A DNA stretch of 64,000 nucleotides from Nonlabens sp. (GTDB lineage Bacteria > Bacteroidota > Bacteroidia > Flavobacteriales > Flavobacteriaceae), in contig JAHDIQ010000006.1 of NCBI GenBank assembly GCA_020630715.1, forward strand, positions 62,001 to 126,000. The letters run 5' to 3'. Positions 18,921-27,199 of the stretch are shown one piece after another. A program made the translations under genes and the position numbers. The notes below the pieces were generated by a model that ran no database searches, was not told where the DNA came from, and saw only the letters and a program-made list of their open reading frames with translations. Each line of letters starts with the position of its first letter. The first letter of the stretch is position 1.

Positions 18921-19415
18921 ATGAATTTAAAGGTAGCTATAATCATGGGTTCTACTAGTGACTTGCCAGTCATGCAGGACGCCATAGACGTTCTAAAAGA
19001 ATTACAAATAGAAACAGAGGTAGATGTAGTAAGCGCACATCGCACTCCAGAGAAGATGTTTGAATTTGGTAAAAACGCTCATAATCGCAACATCGCAGTA
19101 GTGATTGCTGGTGCTGGTGGCGCGGCGCACTTACCAGGAATGGTAGCTAGTTTATCACCGTTACCAGTAATAGGAGTTCCCGTCAAATCATCTAATTCTA
19201 TTGATGGCTGGGATAGCGTGTTGAGTATTCTACAAATGCCAGGTGGTGTTCCTGTAGCGACTGTTGCCTTAAACGGTGCAAAAAACGCAGGTATTCTAGC
19301 CGCACAAATTATAGGAGCGAGCGATGAAGTAGTGCGTAATAGAATTATAGATTACAAGGAAAGTTTAAAACAAAAAGTAACAGACGCAGCTGCTAGCATG
19401 AAAGCAAATGGCTAA
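18921..19415 (+). CDS. purE: N5-carboxyaminoimidazole ribonucleotide mutase PurE
   Basis: 164 residues; converts N5-CAIR to CAIR in purine biosynthesis. Diagnostic motifs are IIMGSTSDLPVM at the N-terminus, SAHRTPEKM with the catalytic His, and GAGGAAHLPGMVAS. Length is normal for class I PurE. No purK lies nearby in the window. Its last 8 nt overlap the next small membrane protein gene. Confidence 0.97.
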   Translation: MNLKVAIIMGSTSDLPVMQDAIDVLKELQIETEVDVVSAHRTPEKMFEFGKNAHNRNIAVVIAGAGGAAHLPGMVASLSPLPVIGVPVKSSNSIDGWDSVLSILQMPGGVPVATVALNGAKNAGILAAQIIGASDEVVRNRIIDYKESLKQKVTDAAASMKANG

Positions 19416-19650
19416 ATCATATCAAATACTATCTATCATTGCGATTCTGGCAACCGTGGTTTGGTTTTTTACCTTTGGTATATCAAGACATCCAGTACAA
19501 TGGCATTATCTAGCTATTGCTGGTGTACATTTTATTTTATCCATTATCATAAATAGACAGTTTGTGAAATCTCAATATAACTATTTAGGTATCATTCATG
19601 GATTCTTAATGGTGACTTTAGGTTTTTATGGATATTTCTTTTTAGGCTAG
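19408..19650 (+). CDS. Small membrane protein after purE
   Basis: 80 residues with three hydrophobic helices (about 5-25, 32-48 and 58-78), separated by short loops. It overlaps the end of purE by 8 nt, which supports translation. No family recognised. Confidence 0.7.
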   Translation: MAKSYQILSIIAILATVVWFFTFGISRHPVQWHYLAIAGVHFILSIIINRQFVKSQYNYLGIIHGFLMVTLGFYGYFFLG

Positions 19651-19692
19651 TAATACTGATACTTCCCACAAAACATTAACAATAACTTGCAC

Positions 19693-19713
19693 AAAATGCA
19701 ATGCTTGCATTTT
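19693..19713. promoter_or_regulatory. Perfect inverted repeat upstream of the M3 peptidase gene
   Basis: AAAATGCAA-TGC-TTGCATTTT: 9-bp arms with a 3-nt centre, 23 bp before the ATG at 19736, overlapping a near -7 box TAACTTTA. It could be an operator or an RNA hairpin; it has no U-run of terminator type after it. Confidence 0.5.
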
Positions 19714-19735
19714 AACTTTACAGAAGATAAAGACT

Positions 19736-21790
19736 ATGGAAAATCCGTTAATCGTACCATTTGACAAGCCTTTTAATACGGCGCCATTTAGTGAATTAAA
19801 GATTCATCACTATGAGCCTGCTATAGAAATAGCTATAGATATGGCTCGTGATGAGATCAATTCTATTGCTAGTAATAAGGAAGTTGCTTCATTTGAAAAC
19901 ACCATTGAAGCCTTAGATAAAGCAGGAGAAACCTTAGGTAGAATCACTAGTATTTTCTTTAATTTAAACAGTGCAGAAACTAGTGATGATATTCAATCTA
20001 TCGCTAGAGATGTAAGTCCTAAGTTATCTCAGTTCAATAATGACATTACTTTAAATGAAAACTTATTTAAACGCGTAAAAGCCGTTTATGAGCAACGCGA
20101 TAGTTTAGAGTTAACTCCAGAGCAGCACACATTGTTAGAAAAAAATTATAAACGTTTTTCTAGAAACGGTGCAAACTTAAATGAAGCAGATAAAACACGA
20201 TTACGTGAGATTGATTCACAGTTGTCTAAATTGACTTTACAATTTGGTGAAAATGTACTTGCCGCAACAAATGAATTTGAGTTGCATCTAGAAGATGATT
20301 CTAGATTATCTGGATTACCAGAAACTGCAAAAGAAGCAGCTGCTGACCTAGCAAAAACAAAAGGAAAAACAGGTTATCTGTTCACATTAGATTATCCTAG
20401 CTATATTCCATTCATGACCTATGCAGATGATCGTGAATTACGCAAGGAAATGACAATGGCTTTTGGTTCAAAGGCATTTAATGATAGTCATGATAATCAG
20501 GATAATGTTTTACAAATAGCAAAACTACGTTACGAGCGTGCTCAATTACTAGGATATGAAACGCATGCACATTTTGTATTAGAAGAACGTATGGCCATGA
20601 CGCCAGATAAAGTAACTTCTTTTTCACAAGAACTATTAGATAAAGCAAAACCAGCAGCACAGCGGGAATTTGCCCAACTGGAAGCATTCGCCCAAGAGCA
20701 TGCCACAGCAAATGGTTATGAATTAGATCAACTGCAAAAATGGGATAGTGCCTACTATTCTGAAAAACTAAAACAAAAATTATTTGATCTAGATGATAAT
20801 TTACTGAAGCCTTACTTCAAGCTAGAGAACGCTATCGATGGTGCGTTTGAAATCGCTAACCGTTTATTTGGTTTAAGTTTTGAGCTGGTTGATAACATTG
20901 ATAAATACCATGAGGACGTACTTACTTACGTGGTGAAAAATGAAGATGGCAGTTTAAATTCTATCTTTTATGCGGATTTTTTCCCGAGATCAGGAAAGCG
21001 TAATGGCGCATGGATGACTTCATATAAAAGTCAGTATGTAGAGCAAGGTGAGAATGTAAGACCTCACGTTTCTATCGTTTGTAATTTTACAAAACCTACA
21101 GGTACAAAACCATCTTTACTTACCTTTAATGAGGTGACGACGCTGTTCCATGAATTTGGTCATGCGTTGCACGGTATGTTAGCAAATACGACCTATCGCA
21201 GTCTTTCTGGAACATCAGTGTACTGGGATTTTGTAGAATTACCTAGTCAGGTATTAGAAAACTGGTGTTATGAAAAAGAAGCCTTAGAATTATTTGCACG
21301 TCATTATGAAACTGGTGAATTGATCCCATCAGAATATATTGAACGTATCAAGGCAGCTTCAAATTTTCAAGGTGGACTTGCAACCTTAAGACAGTTATCT
21401 TTTGGTATGTTAGATATGAGCTGGCATGGAGTAAATCCTAATGAAATTTTAGATGTTAAATCTCACGAGCGCGAGACCTTTAAAAATACAGACTTATTTC
21501 CTGATGTGGTAACAAATTGTATGAGTACGTCTTTTGGTCATATTTTTCAAGGTGGATACAGTGCTGGATATTACAGCTATAAATGGGCAGAAGTTTTGGA
21601 TGCAGATGCCTTTGAATTATTTAAACTACGAGGAATTTTTGATACCGCAACCGCAGCTAGCTTTAAAGATCATGTACTATCAAAAGGTGGAACAGAAAAT
21701 CCTATGGTGTTGTATAAACGCTTTCGCGGAAGCGAACCCAGCATAGACCCATTACTTAAAAGAAGTGGCCTACTAGAAGAAACAGTATAA
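19736..21790 (+). CDS. M3-family oligopeptidase / dipeptidyl carboxypeptidase
   Basis: 684 residues, the length of Dcp and oligopeptidase A. The gluzincin motif HEFGHALH lies in TLFHEFGHALHGML at about residue 470, with the downstream Glu in the following helix. No signal peptide, so a cytosolic enzyme degrading short peptides. The iterated palindrome variant at 21719-21734 encodes RFRGSE near the C-terminus. A perfect inverted repeat precedes the gene. Whether it acts as Dcp or as OpdA cannot be told from sequence inspection. Confidence 0.95.
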   Translation: MENPLIVPFDKPFNTAPFSELKIHHYEPAIEIAIDMARDEINSIASNKEVASFENTIEALDKAGETLGRITSIFFNLNSAETSDDIQSIARDVSPKLSQFNNDITLNENLFKRVKAVYEQRDSLELTPEQHTLLEKNYKRFSRNGANLNEADKTRLREIDSQLSKLTLQFGENVLAATNEFELHLEDDSRLSGLPETAKEAAADLAKTKGKTGYLFTLDYPSYIPFMTYADDRELRKEMTMAFGSKAFNDSHDNQDNVLQIAKLRYERAQLLGYETHAHFVLEERMAMTPDKVTSFSQELLDKAKPAAQREFAQLEAFAQEHATANGYELDQLQKWDSAYYSEKLKQKLFDLDDNLLKPYFKLENAIDGAFEIANRLFGLSFELVDNIDKYHEDVLTYVVKNEDGSLNSIFYADFFPRSGKRNGAWMTSYKSQYVEQGENVRPHVSIVCNFTKPTGTKPSLLTFNEVTTLFHEFGHALHGMLANTTYRSLSGTSVYWDFVELPSQVLENWCYEKEALELFARHYETGELIPSEYIERIKAASNFQGGLATLRQLSFGMLDMSWHGVNPNEILDVKSHERETFKNTDLFPDVVTNCMSTSFGHIFQGGYSAGYYSYKWAEVLDADAFELFKLRGIFDTATAASFKDHVLSKGGTENPMVLYKRFRGSEPSIDPLLKRSGLLEETV
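21719..21734. repeat. Iterated palindrome 6 (one substitution), in M3 peptidase gene
   Basis: CGCTTTCGCGGAAGCG, same variant as copy 4; encodes RFRGSE. Confidence 0.9.
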
Positions 21791-21833
21791 CTAACCTAAA
21801 ACCCAATAACATAAAACCTAAAGAAACTACAGA

Positions 21834-22397
21834 ATGCCAGAAGTAAAACTAAATCCTGATAAATGGGTAGATCGCTATGCAGACTACCTGTTTAATTTTA
21901 CCATCACTAGGGTGAATGACCCGATTATGGCGCAGGATCTGGTATCTGAAACTTTTCTGGCAGGTTTAAAAAGTGCTCCTAATTTTCAAGGAAAATCCAC
22001 GGAACGTACTTGGTTAGTTTCGATATTAAAACGAAAAATTATAGATTACTATCGCAAGAGCAATTCTAAAAAGGGACAGGCAGAAGTACGCATGAGCTAT
22101 TTAAATAGTAGTGATCAAGAAGGTGACTGGCTAGAAGAACAGGTAGAAGACTTGCGCAATCCTACGATAGAAGATGATATTGAGCAACAAGAATTAGGAG
22201 AAGCATTAAATGATTGTATCGCAGCCTTACCAGAACGATATGCCACTATATTTGTACAAAAAACTATAGATAAATTAGATACAGATACAATCTGTAAGGA
22301 GCATGATATCACGGCGTCTAATTTATGGGTGATCATACACCGTGCAAGAGTGCAATTGATGGATTGCTTAAATAGCAAATGGTACAAGAACAAATAA
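21834..22397 (+). CDS. ECF-type RNA polymerase sigma factor
   Basis: 187 residues. Sigma-70 region 2 is visible in YLFNFTITRVNDPIMAQDLVSETFLAGLKS...TWLVSILKRKIIDYYRK, and region 4 in ALNDCIAALPERYATIFVQK...HDITASNLWVIIHRARVQLMDCL. An extended acidic linker (SDQEGDWLEEQVEDLRNP) joins them. The next gene, 3 nt downstream, encodes a small protein with a zinc anti-sigma motif, so the pair is probably a sigma/anti-sigma module. The target regulon is unknown. Confidence 0.95.
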   Translation: MPEVKLNPDKWVDRYADYLFNFTITRVNDPIMAQDLVSETFLAGLKSAPNFQGKSTERTWLVSILKRKIIDYYRKSNSKKGQAEVRMSYLNSSDQEGDWLEEQVEDLRNPTIEDDIEQQELGEALNDCIAALPERYATIFVQKTIDKLDTDTICKEHDITASNLWVIIHRARVQLMDCLNSKWYKNK

Positions 22398-22400
22398 AGA

Positions 22401-22646
22401 ATGAGTAAGATATTTATTTCCTGTGATGAAGCAAACATTTTATGTACTAGAAATCAGTATAGTGACCTGAATCCAAAAGAAAAATTCAGATATAAATTGC
22501 ACAACGGTCACTGCGTACGTTGCAAGAATTTCAGTAAAAAAAGTCGCGGATTTACACGTACTTTAAGTAAATTAGGTTGGGTTAAATTATCCACTAATCA
22601 AAAAGCTTCTATAAAGCAAAAGCTCAAAGCGGCGATGAATAAATAG
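22401..22646 (+). CDS. Small cysteine/histidine protein, putative anti-sigma factor
   Basis: 81 residues, basic at the C-terminus. It contains HNGHCVRC, which fits the HxxxCxxC core of zinc-binding anti-sigma (ZAS) domains, with two more cysteines upstream (ISCDEANILC). It starts 3 nt after the ECF sigma gene. No membrane helix, so a cytosolic anti-sigma factor of the ZAS type is the best guess. Homologues in related genomes are sometimes mis-named; I rely only on motif and position. Confidence 0.75.
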   Translation: MSKIFISCDEANILCTRNQYSDLNPKEKFRYKLHNGHCVRCKNFSKKSRGFTRTLSKLGWVKLSTNQKASIKQKLKAAMNK

Positions 22647-22742
22647 GATTACTATTCATATTACTTCTGCATTCCCACAAACTACTTTATAGATTAGCAC
22701 CTACGGTAAAAATAAATTAAACTTGCAGTCGTTATTGAATAC

Positions 22743-23768
22743 GTGAGTTTGAAGCAATTATTCCTCTTTACATTTTTAATTCTTTGCGCTGTGGATGCTA
22801 CAGCTCAAATAGGAGGAAGATCTGTATATCAATTTCTTAACCTTCCTGGTAGTACAAAACAAGCCGCTTTAGGTGGTCGTGTTCTTACCGCAGTAGGCTA
22901 TGATCCTACAACAGCCATATTTAATCCTGCGACTATAAATCCAGAGATGAATAACCAGTTGCAAGTGAATTATGCTAACTGGCTAGGTGATGTGAATTAT
23001 GGTACTGCTGCTTATGCATACACATGGGATCGACACGTACAAACCTTTCAAGTAGGCGTTACGTATTTAGATTACGGTAATTTTGATGGATTTAATGAGC
23101 AAGGAGTCGCTACGGGCGAGTTTGGCGGTAATGATATCGCAGTAAGTGCTGGATATTCTTATAACATTCCATTTTCTGATATTTATCTAGGAGCAAACGT
23201 AAAAGTCATAAGCTCTAGACTAGAACAATATAGTAGTATAGGTGGCGCTGTAGATTTTGGTGCATTGTATTATGACGAAGATAAAGCCGTACGTATTGCT
23301 CTAGTAGTGCGTAATATAGGAACTCAGTTTACATTATATAATGAAGTGCGTGAGCCATTGCCATTAGAAGTTGCCGTAGGTTTTTCAAATACCATGAAAA
23401 AGTTGCCCTTGCGATTACACGTTACTTTAGAGAATTTACAACAATGGAATCTAGCTTTTTCAAATGATGCAAATGCTCAAACAGACTTAGATGGAAACGT
23501 GATTGATGAAGATCCTGGATTTTTTAATAATGTATTGCGACACACTATTTTTGGCCTAGAATTTTTCCCAGAACAACCGTTTCAAATACGTTTAGGGTAT
23601 AATTTTCGTAGAGGTCAGGAGTTGAGTATTCAGGATACCAGAGCATTTTCTGGTGTTAGTGCTGGATTTTCATTAAAAATTAATAAAATGCGTTTTAGTT
23701 ACACGCATGCTAGATATACCTTAGCCTCGCATACCAGTTTATTTGGTGTAAATATTAACTTGCAATAA
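22743..23768 (+). CDS. porQ: Type IX secretion system protein PorQ
   Basis: 341 residues with a signal peptide (LFLFTFLILCAVDATAQ) and a PorV/PorP-like outer-membrane barrel. The N-terminal signature GGRSVYQFLNLPGSTKQAALGG is typical of PorQ. PorQ works with PorZ, PorU and PorV in anchoring type IX cargo to A-LPS at the cell surface. The GTG at 22743 is accepted because it gives the complete signal peptide. The cmk ATG follows immediately after the stop, a gene order found widely in Bacteroidota. Confidence 0.9.
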   Translation: MSLKQLFLFTFLILCAVDATAQIGGRSVYQFLNLPGSTKQAALGGRVLTAVGYDPTTAIFNPATINPEMNNQLQVNYANWLGDVNYGTAAYAYTWDRHVQTFQVGVTYLDYGNFDGFNEQGVATGEFGGNDIAVSAGYSYNIPFSDIYLGANVKVISSRLEQYSSIGGAVDFGALYYDEDKAVRIALVVRNIGTQFTLYNEVREPLPLEVAVGFSNTMKKLPLRLHVTLENLQQWNLAFSNDANAQTDLDGNVIDEDPGFFNNVLRHTIFGLEFFPEQPFQIRLGYNFRRGQELSIQDTRAFSGVSAGFSLKINKMRFSYTHARYTLASHTSLFGVNINLQ

Positions 23769-24458
23769 ATGGATCGTAAAATTACCATCGCGATAGACGG
23801 ACATTCGAGTACTGGTAAAAGTACCGCTGCAAAACAACTTGCACAGGAATTGCAGTATATCTATGTAGATACAGGAGCGATGTATCGTGCTGTTTCTTAT
23901 TTCGCTTTAAGCGAAAACTTAGTCCACAACGAGCGTTTAGATAGCCAGAAACTCATCGATAGATTAGATGATATTACCATTACTTTCAAACGTAATGAGG
24001 AAACAGATAGAGCAGATGTATATTTAAATGGACAGAACATTGAGCAACAAATACGCACGCTAGAAGTAAGTAATATTGTGAGTCATATTGCCATAATTTC
24101 AGAAGTACGAGCAAAGCTAGTCGCACAACAACAAGCTATGGGACGCGATAAAGGCGTCGTCATGGATGGTCGTGATATAGGAACTGTCGTATTTCCTGAT
24201 GCAGCATTAAAAGTATTCATGACTGCAACGCCAGAAGTACGCGCACAACGCAGGTACGTAGAATTAAAACAACGAGGTGATGAGGTAACCTTAGATGAGG
24301 TATTGCACAACGTTCTAGAACGTGATCGCATTGATTCTACTAGAGAAGATAGTCCGTTGATTCAAGCAGATGATGCTAAATTGTTAGACACATCTACCAT
24401 GACACGTGAAGAACAATTTGAGTTATTACTGGAATGGGCTAAAGAAGCGATGGAGTAG
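23769..24458 (+). CDS. cmk: Cytidylate kinase
   Basis: 229 residues; phosphorylates CMP and dCMP. P-loop variant GHSSTGKST, substrate motif YVDTGAMYRAVSYFAL, and VMDGRDIGTVVFPDA are diagnostic. It starts directly after the porQ stop with no spacer, so the two are one transcript. A separate palindrome-like word TTCGCTTTAAGCGAA lies in the early part of the gene and is not a copy of the iterated palindrome. Confidence 0.97.
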   Translation: MDRKITIAIDGHSSTGKSTAAKQLAQELQYIYVDTGAMYRAVSYFALSENLVHNERLDSQKLIDRLDDITITFKRNEETDRADVYLNGQNIEQQIRTLEVSNIVSHIAIISEVRAKLVAQQQAMGRDKGVVMDGRDIGTVVFPDAALKVFMTATPEVRAQRRYVELKQRGDEVTLDEVLHNVLERDRIDSTREDSPLIQADDAKLLDTSTMTREEQFELLLEWAKEAME

Positions 24459-24523
24459 GTTACTGGTATCAGTTAGTTGTTGTTAGCGAGTAGTAATTTT
24501 AGTTTTTACCACTATAAACCTAG

Positions 24524-24604
24524 TTGTCATTCTTAACGCAACTTAGTGAAGTGAAGAAGTTTTGGTAGTTAAAAAAGAGATTCCTCGCAAACTCAGAATG
24601 ACAA
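24524..24604. repeat. MITE-like element with TTGTCATTCT terminal inverted repeats
   Basis: Perfect 10-bp termini TTGTCATTCT (24524-24533) and AGAATGACAA (24595-24604) enclose 61 bp without coding capacity. A related element is at 28733-28798. Confidence 0.85.
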
Positions 24605-24642
24605 TATTCTAACCTCTAATTTCTGATATCTAACCTCTACTA

Positions 24643-25020
24643 TCACTTAGGCTCAATAATTAAAAACACAGCAGTGCTGTCTCCTACGTTTTGCACTTCG
24701 TGCCAGGTAGTTTCATTTTTATAAAAATCATATCCAGCAGGAACGTTAACTTCTCTAGTTCCGGTATCATCGGTTATTTTAAAAGTACTGCCTTTTAAAG
24801 TATAGCCAAAATGCCTCGCATGTTCATGTTTTTCATGTCCTACACCTGGAGGAAATGTACATCGCAGCGCTCTAATATGTTCATTATCTACTAGAACCTC
24901 ACAAACAGATTCACCATTCCATCCAGCTTTTAGTGGATCAGGTAGTTGGTTTTTTGATGGTTTACATGATAAAACCGCTAGTGTTATGATAGCGAGTAAA
25001 AAGAGATATATGTATTTCAT
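24643..25020 (-). CDS. Cupin-domain lipoprotein
   Basis: 125 residues. The N-terminus KYIYLFLLAIITLAVLSCKPS is a lipoprotein signal with lipobox VLSC. The rest is a single cupin barrel with a plausible metal site in PPGVGHEKHEHARHFGY (three His) and a later His in TWHEVQN. It is probably a periplasmic metal-binding cupin; the substrate is unknown. It is separated from ppa by a terminator hairpin, so it is transcribed apart from it. Confidence 0.85.
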   Translation of the reverse strand: MKYIYLFLLAIITLAVLSCKPSKNQLPDPLKAGWNGESVCEVLVDNEHIRALRCTFPPGVGHEKHEHARHFGYTLKGSTFKITDDTGTREVNVPAGYDFYKNETTWHEVQNVGDSTAVFLIIEPK

Positions 25021-25050
25021 TTATTAAAGATAATTGAATTAACTAGGAAC

Positions 25051-25080
25051 AAAAAAACCACCTCAATAAGAGATGGTTTT
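25051..25080 (-). terminator. Terminator hairpin after ppa
   Basis: On the minus strand AAAACCATCTC-TTATT-GAGGTGGTTTTTTT: arms of about 10 bp (one G-U type mismatch) followed by a T-run. It lies 22 bp after the ppa stop. Confidence 0.8.
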
Positions 25081-25101
25081 AAAAGTTGAGGAAAGATCTC
25101 C

Positions 25102-25647
25102 TTATTTAGGAAACTTCACTTTATAATCTTCTATAGCTTGGTTTACGATTTCCATTGCTTTTTCACGACCTTGGAATTCTTCTACGTCCACGGTTTTGTT
25201 TTCTAGTTTTTTATAGTCTTCAAAGAAATTACGCATTTCTTTTTTCCAGTATTCTGGCAATTCACTTACATCATTAAAATGCGCTACAGACATATCATTT
25301 GCCGCAACAGCGATAATCTTATCATCCATCTCGCCACCATCCATCATTTGCATCACACCTATCACCTTAGTCTCAACCAGACACATAGGAACGATCTCAA
25401 TTTGTGAAAGAACTAATATATCTAGTGGATCCTGATCATCACAATAAGTTTGTGGTATAAAACCGTAATTTGTAGGATAGTACATAGAACTGTAAATCAC
25501 ACGGTCCAGTAACAACATACCGGTCTCCTTATCCAGCTCATATTTTGCTCGAGTATTCTTAGGAATCTCGATCACGCTCATTACTTTTTCCGGAGCATCT
25601 GCACCATAACTTACATCATGCCAAGGATGATTTCTCATAATCTTCAT
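25102..25647 (-). CDS. ppa: Inorganic pyrophosphatase, family I
   Basis: 181 residues; hydrolyses pyrophosphate in the cytosol. Motifs [43 protein letters not shown] (the D-x-D-P-x-D metal-binding signature) and the C-terminal [14 protein letters not shown] are clear. It ends with a terminator hairpin. Confidence 0.97.
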   Translation of the reverse strand: MKIMRNHPWHDVSYGADAPEKVMSVIEIPKNTRAKYELDKETGMLLLDRVIYSSMYYPTNYGFIPQTYCDDQDPLDILVLSQIEIVPMCLVETKVIGVMQMMDGGEMDDKIIAVAANDMSVAHFNDVSELPEYWKKEMRNFFEDYKKLENKTVDVEEFQGREKAMEIVNQAIEDYKVKFPK

Positions 25648-25735
25648 TTTTTAGCGATTGCAAAAATAGTACTAATAGCAAGATCTAATGACATGAATAC
25701 TACTAAAGTTGTGATAATAAGGCTTGTTAGAATTT

Positions 25736-25751
25736 CGCTTTCGCGAAAGCG
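25736..25751. repeat. Iterated palindrome 7 (perfect), intergenic
   Basis: CGCTTTCGCGAAAGCG between divergent ppa and VWA genes, flanked by ATTT and GAAT. Confidence 0.97.
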
Positions 25752-25889
25752 GAATCCTAAATAAGCATCTTAATAATAGAAGAGCATTTAAAATGTGAAT
25801 TCATACTCATAAACTCACCAACTCATTAATCCTTTGTTAAAGTAAAACCACCGTAAAGGAATTGGCTTTTTCCCGACTATCTTTAACCT

Positions 25890-27038
25890 ATGCAAGAACG
25901 ATTAGGATTCAAATTTGACCGTTTTAACCCAAAGGATGTTGATCCATTTGATAAGCTTTTTGGGATATTTAAAGAGTTGATCACGCATACTTCAGGAGAT
26001 TTTGATGAAGCTATAGACTGGTTGCGACAACTGGATGTGGAATACAAGCTTACCACACCAGAATATACCATTGATGATTTTATCAACGATTTACTGGAGC
26101 GTGGTTATATCAAACAAGAAATTGATCCCACACAAGGCGATCAAGGCGATGGAGAAGGCGATGAAAATGGTACAGGTGGTTTTAAAATTACTGCAAAAAC
26201 AGAACAGCTTTTAAGGCAACATGCGCTGGAACAGATTTTTGGCAATATGCGTAAAGGCTCGAGCGGTAACCATAAAACAGGAAAACTAGGTCGTGGTGAT
26301 GAGCATAGTGGTGATTATAGACCGTATCGTTTTGGCGATGGGCTGGATCGCATATCAATGACAGAAAGTCTGCGTAATGCACAAATCAATCACGGTATGG
26401 GAAACTTCAACCTTACAGAAGATGATCTTGTGGTAGAAGACACGCAATTTAAAGCCCAAATGTCTACCGTATTGATGATTGATATTTCACATTCTATGAT
26501 TCTGTATGGTGAAGATCGCATCACACCAGCAAAGAAAGTTGCCATGGCGCTGGCAGAATTAATTACAACACGTTATCCTAAGGATACATTAGATATTATC
26601 GTTTTTGGTAACGACGCGTGGCCTATTAAAATAGCAGATTTACCTTATCTAAAAGTAGGTCCTTATCATACTAATACGGTTGCTGGTTTACAACTAGCAA
26701 TGGATATTTTACGTCGTAAACGTAATACCAATAAGCAGATTTTTATGATTACAGATGGTAAGCCTAGTTGCTTACGTCTTAAAGATGGTCGTTATTATAA
26801 AAACAGTAATGGGTTGGATGAATACATCGTAGAGAAATGTTATACTATGGCATCACAAGCACGCAGACTGCGTATACCTATCACCACATTTATGATTGCA
26901 AACGATCCTTATCTACAACGATTTGTAGATGAATTTACAGAAGCTAATCAGGGAAAAGCATTTTTCACAGGATTACAAGGACTAGGCGAAATGATCTTTA
27001 CAGATTATGAAGCAAATAGAAGAAAACGATTGAAGTAG
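25890..27038 (+). CDS. VWA-domain protein paired with an AAA ATPase
   Basis: 382 residues, no signal peptide. The N-terminal half is acidic and Gly-rich around 85-105 (GDQGDGEGDENGTGG). The C-terminal half is a von Willebrand A domain with the MIDAS motif DISHS (MIDISHSMILYGEDR), the Thr in TVAG and the Asp in ITDGKPS. Proteins of this type (CoxE/BchD-like) act with MoxR or BchI-like ATPases as metal-insertion or remodelling chaperones. The partner ATPase is the next gene. Client unknown. Confidence 0.88.
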   Translation: MQERLGFKFDRFNPKDVDPFDKLFGIFKELITHTSGDFDEAIDWLRQLDVEYKLTTPEYTIDDFINDLLERGYIKQEIDPTQGDQGDGEGDENGTGGFKITAKTEQLLRQHALEQIFGNMRKGSSGNHKTGKLGRGDEHSGDYRPYRFGDGLDRISMTESLRNAQINHGMGNFNLTEDDLVVEDTQFKAQMSTVLMIDISHSMILYGEDRITPAKKVAMALAELITTRYPKDTLDIIVFGNDAWPIKIADLPYLKVGPYHTNTVAGLQLAMDILRRKRNTNKQIFMITDGKPSCLRLKDGRYYKNSNGLDEYIVEKCYTMASQARRLRIPITTFMIANDPYLQRFVDEFTEANQGKAFFTGLQGLGEMIFTDYEANRRKRLK

Positions 27039-27053
27039 TATAAAGTATAGTAA

Positions 27054-27174
27054 CGGCGGAATTAATTCCGCCGAAACTTGAAGTAAGAAAGTAAAGTAAA
27101 GTAAGAGCGGAATTAATTCCGCCCAAGCTTGAAGTAACAAAGGAAGTATAGTGACGGCGGAATTAATTCCGCCG
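27054..27174. repeat. Three copies of a GGCGGAATTAATTCCGCC palindrome in an operon spacer
   Basis: Perfect palindromes at 27054-27073 and 27155-27174 (CGGCGGAATTAATTCCGCCG), and a shorter one at 27107-27122 (GCGGAATTAATTCCGC). They are separated by related words (GAAACTTGAAGTAA, CAAGCTTGAAGTAA). They fill the 161-bp gap between the VWA gene and its ATPase partner. In RNA each would fold into a stable hairpin without a following U-run. Confidence 0.95.
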
Positions 27175-27199
27175 AAACTAACAAACTAACAAACTAAAA

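Noticed and set aside
23900-23925. TTCGCTTTAAGCGAA in cmk as another copy
   Set aside because: It is a different palindrome with a different centre, found only once.
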